Positions 62,855-64,000 of a stretch of 64,000 bases of DNA are shown in pieces (within the stretch, counting starts at the first letter, position 1; each line of letters starts with the position of its first letter). Below the pieces are notes generated by a model. That model was not told where the DNA came from. It did not search any database and worked only from the letters and a program-made list of their open reading frames with translations. The position numbers and the translations under genes are program-made. The DNA comes from Burkholderiales bacterium (lineage in GTDB: Bacteria > Pseudomonadota > Gammaproteobacteria > Burkholderiales > Burkholderiaceae_C). Location of the stretch: NCBI GenBank assembly GCA_003963115.1, contig RXJQ01000020.1, forward strand, positions 53,433-117,432, in the 5' to 3' direction.

Positions 62855-64000
62855 ATGAAAGCTCGGATTTTTTTCCTAAGCGCCAGCTTAGTGTGGTTGC
62901 TGACTGCGTGCGGTGGAGGTGGTGGCGGCAGCGCCAATCCGCAAGATTCCGCTATCCCGAGCTCCGCGCAAACGGCGAACAACATCAGTAACGCCGCAGG
63001 AGAAAGCCTGTCAGTCGGTGACTTGATTCTTGGATTGGCCAAAGTCGAGGTAGGAGCTGCTCAGACTGCGCTGGCCTCGACCGGCGCCTCGACTGCGGGC
63101 GCATGCAGCAATTCCGACGGCTCCGCTCAAATCACCTGGACCGACTTAAACGGCGACGCACTCCGAGGAGTAGGCGACCTCATTACCGTTCAGTATGCAA
63201 ATTGTGCGGTCCCACAAACCGGTTCGGTTTTGACGGGCACGATTGTGCTCAAGATCGAATCCGCATCTGATGGGGCCCTGCGCTTGACGGCAGACCATGG
63301 TGCGGGACTGCTGCTGGTGGATCAAAAAGATCAGACGCCCTCTCATGTCCTCGGCTCGATAACCATATCTTGGTCGGATGATGGGATGACGCGTCAAATA
63401 TCAGTGAACTCGTCTTCAAACGACGACTTGCGCCTGACCTCCAAGAATTCCGAAGAAAGCGCAGGTCCAACGTACGCCGAGCACCTCCATGCCATTGACA
63501 TACACAACGCGCTGAGCCGTGAACACGCGCGATCAAACACGCGGCTCGCTTTCAAGCTTGTCAGCGAGTTCCTGAAAGATACCTTTGTTGTATCCACACC
63601 CGTGGAGATGTCCAGCTACTTCGACACCTTCCCAGATAGCGGTGAAGTCGATATTCGCTCCAGCAGCAATGCGCTCGCTCGCATAAAGACCAGTTATTTG
63701 TCTGACACCAGCAAGTTGTCCTATGAGGCCGACACCAACGGGGATGGGACATCTGATGATTCAGGGTACGCATCGTGGAGCGACATCACAACCGGGGTCA
63801 TGTGGTGGGCAGACGAACTCGGATCGCAAAGCACATTCACCCAGGGGAGTACCCAGCCAGCCTCGTCATCCAGCTTTGCCATCTTGAAGTCGACCGTTCA
63901 ACCGGTTCCCCGCCGCGTCAGAATAGTTGTCGCCTCAATAGAACTCAACAATGAGCGGGCGGCGATGAAGGATTTCAGTGGCTCGATACGGACAAGCATT
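62855..64000 (+). CDS. Secreted lipoprotein of unknown function, partial
   Basis: An open frame of 382 codons runs off the right edge. It starts with a lipoprotein signal (MKARIFFLSASLVWLLTAC) with the lipobox LTAC before a Gly-rich run. The mature part is rich in Ser and Thr and Asp, with a calcium-binding-like DTNGDGTSDDSG stretch near the middle of the last third. AGGGGG precedes ATG 62855. I do not recognise the family. Codons ending in A or T are more frequent than elsewhere in the window, and it lies right after the tRNA remnant, both hints of recent acquisition. Confidence 0.8.
   Translation, partial: MKARIFFLSASLVWLLTACGGGGGGSANPQDSAIPSSAQTANNISNAAGESLSVGDLILGLAKVEVGAAQTALASTGASTAGACSNSDGSAQITWTDLNGDALRGVGDLITVQYANCAVPQTGSVLTGTIVLKIESASDGALRLTADHGAGLLLVDQKDQTPSHVLGSITISWSDDGMTRQISVNSSSNDDLRLTSKNSEESAGPTYAEHLHAIDIHNALSREHARSNTRLAFKLVSEFLKDTFVVSTPVEMSSYFDTFPDSGEVDIRSSSNALARIKTSYLSDTSKLSYEADTNGDGTSDDSGYASWSDITTGVMWWADELGSQSTFTQGSTQPASSSSFAILKSTVQPVPRRVRIVVASIELNNERAAMKDFSGSIRTSI

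Overview
The window is a high-GC chromosomal segment of a betaproteobacterium of the order Burkholderiales, most plausibly the Comamonadaceae/Sphaerotilaceae side. I infer this from the overall style of the proteins, a red-type (form IC) RuBisCO operon, a BktB-type thiolase, a PEP-CTERM protein and a tRNA-Asn-like 3' fragment. No plasmid, prophage or CRISPR structure is visible. Only the last ~1.3 kb, after the tRNA fragment, looks different in base use.

Layout. 1-4.3 kb: an amidase C-terminus, argA, an Fe(II)-trafficking protein, a PEP-CTERM surface protein and a secreted GDSL esterase. 4.3-16.4 kb: a minus-strand block built from circularly permuted ATP-grasp, alpha-E, transglutaminase and DUF2126 modules, present once as separate genes and once as fusions, with a PAS-PAS hybrid histidine kinase inside it. 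16.5-17.6 kb: a divergent cI/Cro-like regulator pair without phage genes. 17.8-20.9 kb: a DesT/FabR-like TetR repressor divergent from a desC-desB type ferredoxin reductase and fatty-acid desaturase, with a palindrome over the promoter. 20.9-22.7 kb: persulfide dioxygenase-rhodanese and a 1-Cys peroxiredoxin. 22.8-27.0 kb: the Entner-Doudoroff set, pgl-glk on minus and edd-eda on plus.

27-36 kb: a monoacylglycerol-lipase-like hydrolase, an unknown anchored protein with an AraC regulator, then a MacA-like adaptor, an ABC ATPase, two FtsX-type permeases and a secreted alpha/beta hydrolase in one operon. 36.1-42.4 kb: an envelope-oriented accessory block with a BAHD-like acyltransferase, two closely paralogous polytopic proteins of GT-C appearance facing each other around a small secreted protein, and an isoprenylcysteine-methyltransferase-like protein. 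42.5-47.7 kb: a chaperone-usher operon whose three subunits are DUF4402-type. 48-55 kb: the Calvin-cycle operon cbbL-cbbS-cbbX-cbbF-cbbP with divergent cbbR and a downstream thioredoxin-like gene.

54.9-58.2 kb: an overlapping three-gene unit of FecR-like protein, c-type-haem HAMP sensor and Ser/Thr kinase. 58.4-61.1 kb: a FAH-family enzyme, a metallo-beta-lactamase-fold enzyme and a TetR regulator, with a palindrome in their promoter. 61.2-62.4 kb: bktB. 62.67-62.76 kb: a 3' fragment of tRNA-Asn with its own terminator, followed by a lipoprotein gene that runs off the window end.

Taken together the genes describe a metabolically flexible bacterium (CO2 fixation plus Entner-Doudoroff sugar use) with sulfane-sulfur and peroxide defence, controlled membrane unsaturation and a large investment in the cell surface. 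The two best candidates for poorly described biology are the doubled ATP-grasp/alpha-E/transglutaminase block and the BAHD/GT-C-like envelope block. Coordinates and motifs were read by eye, and family names rest on motif and alignment memory, not on searches.
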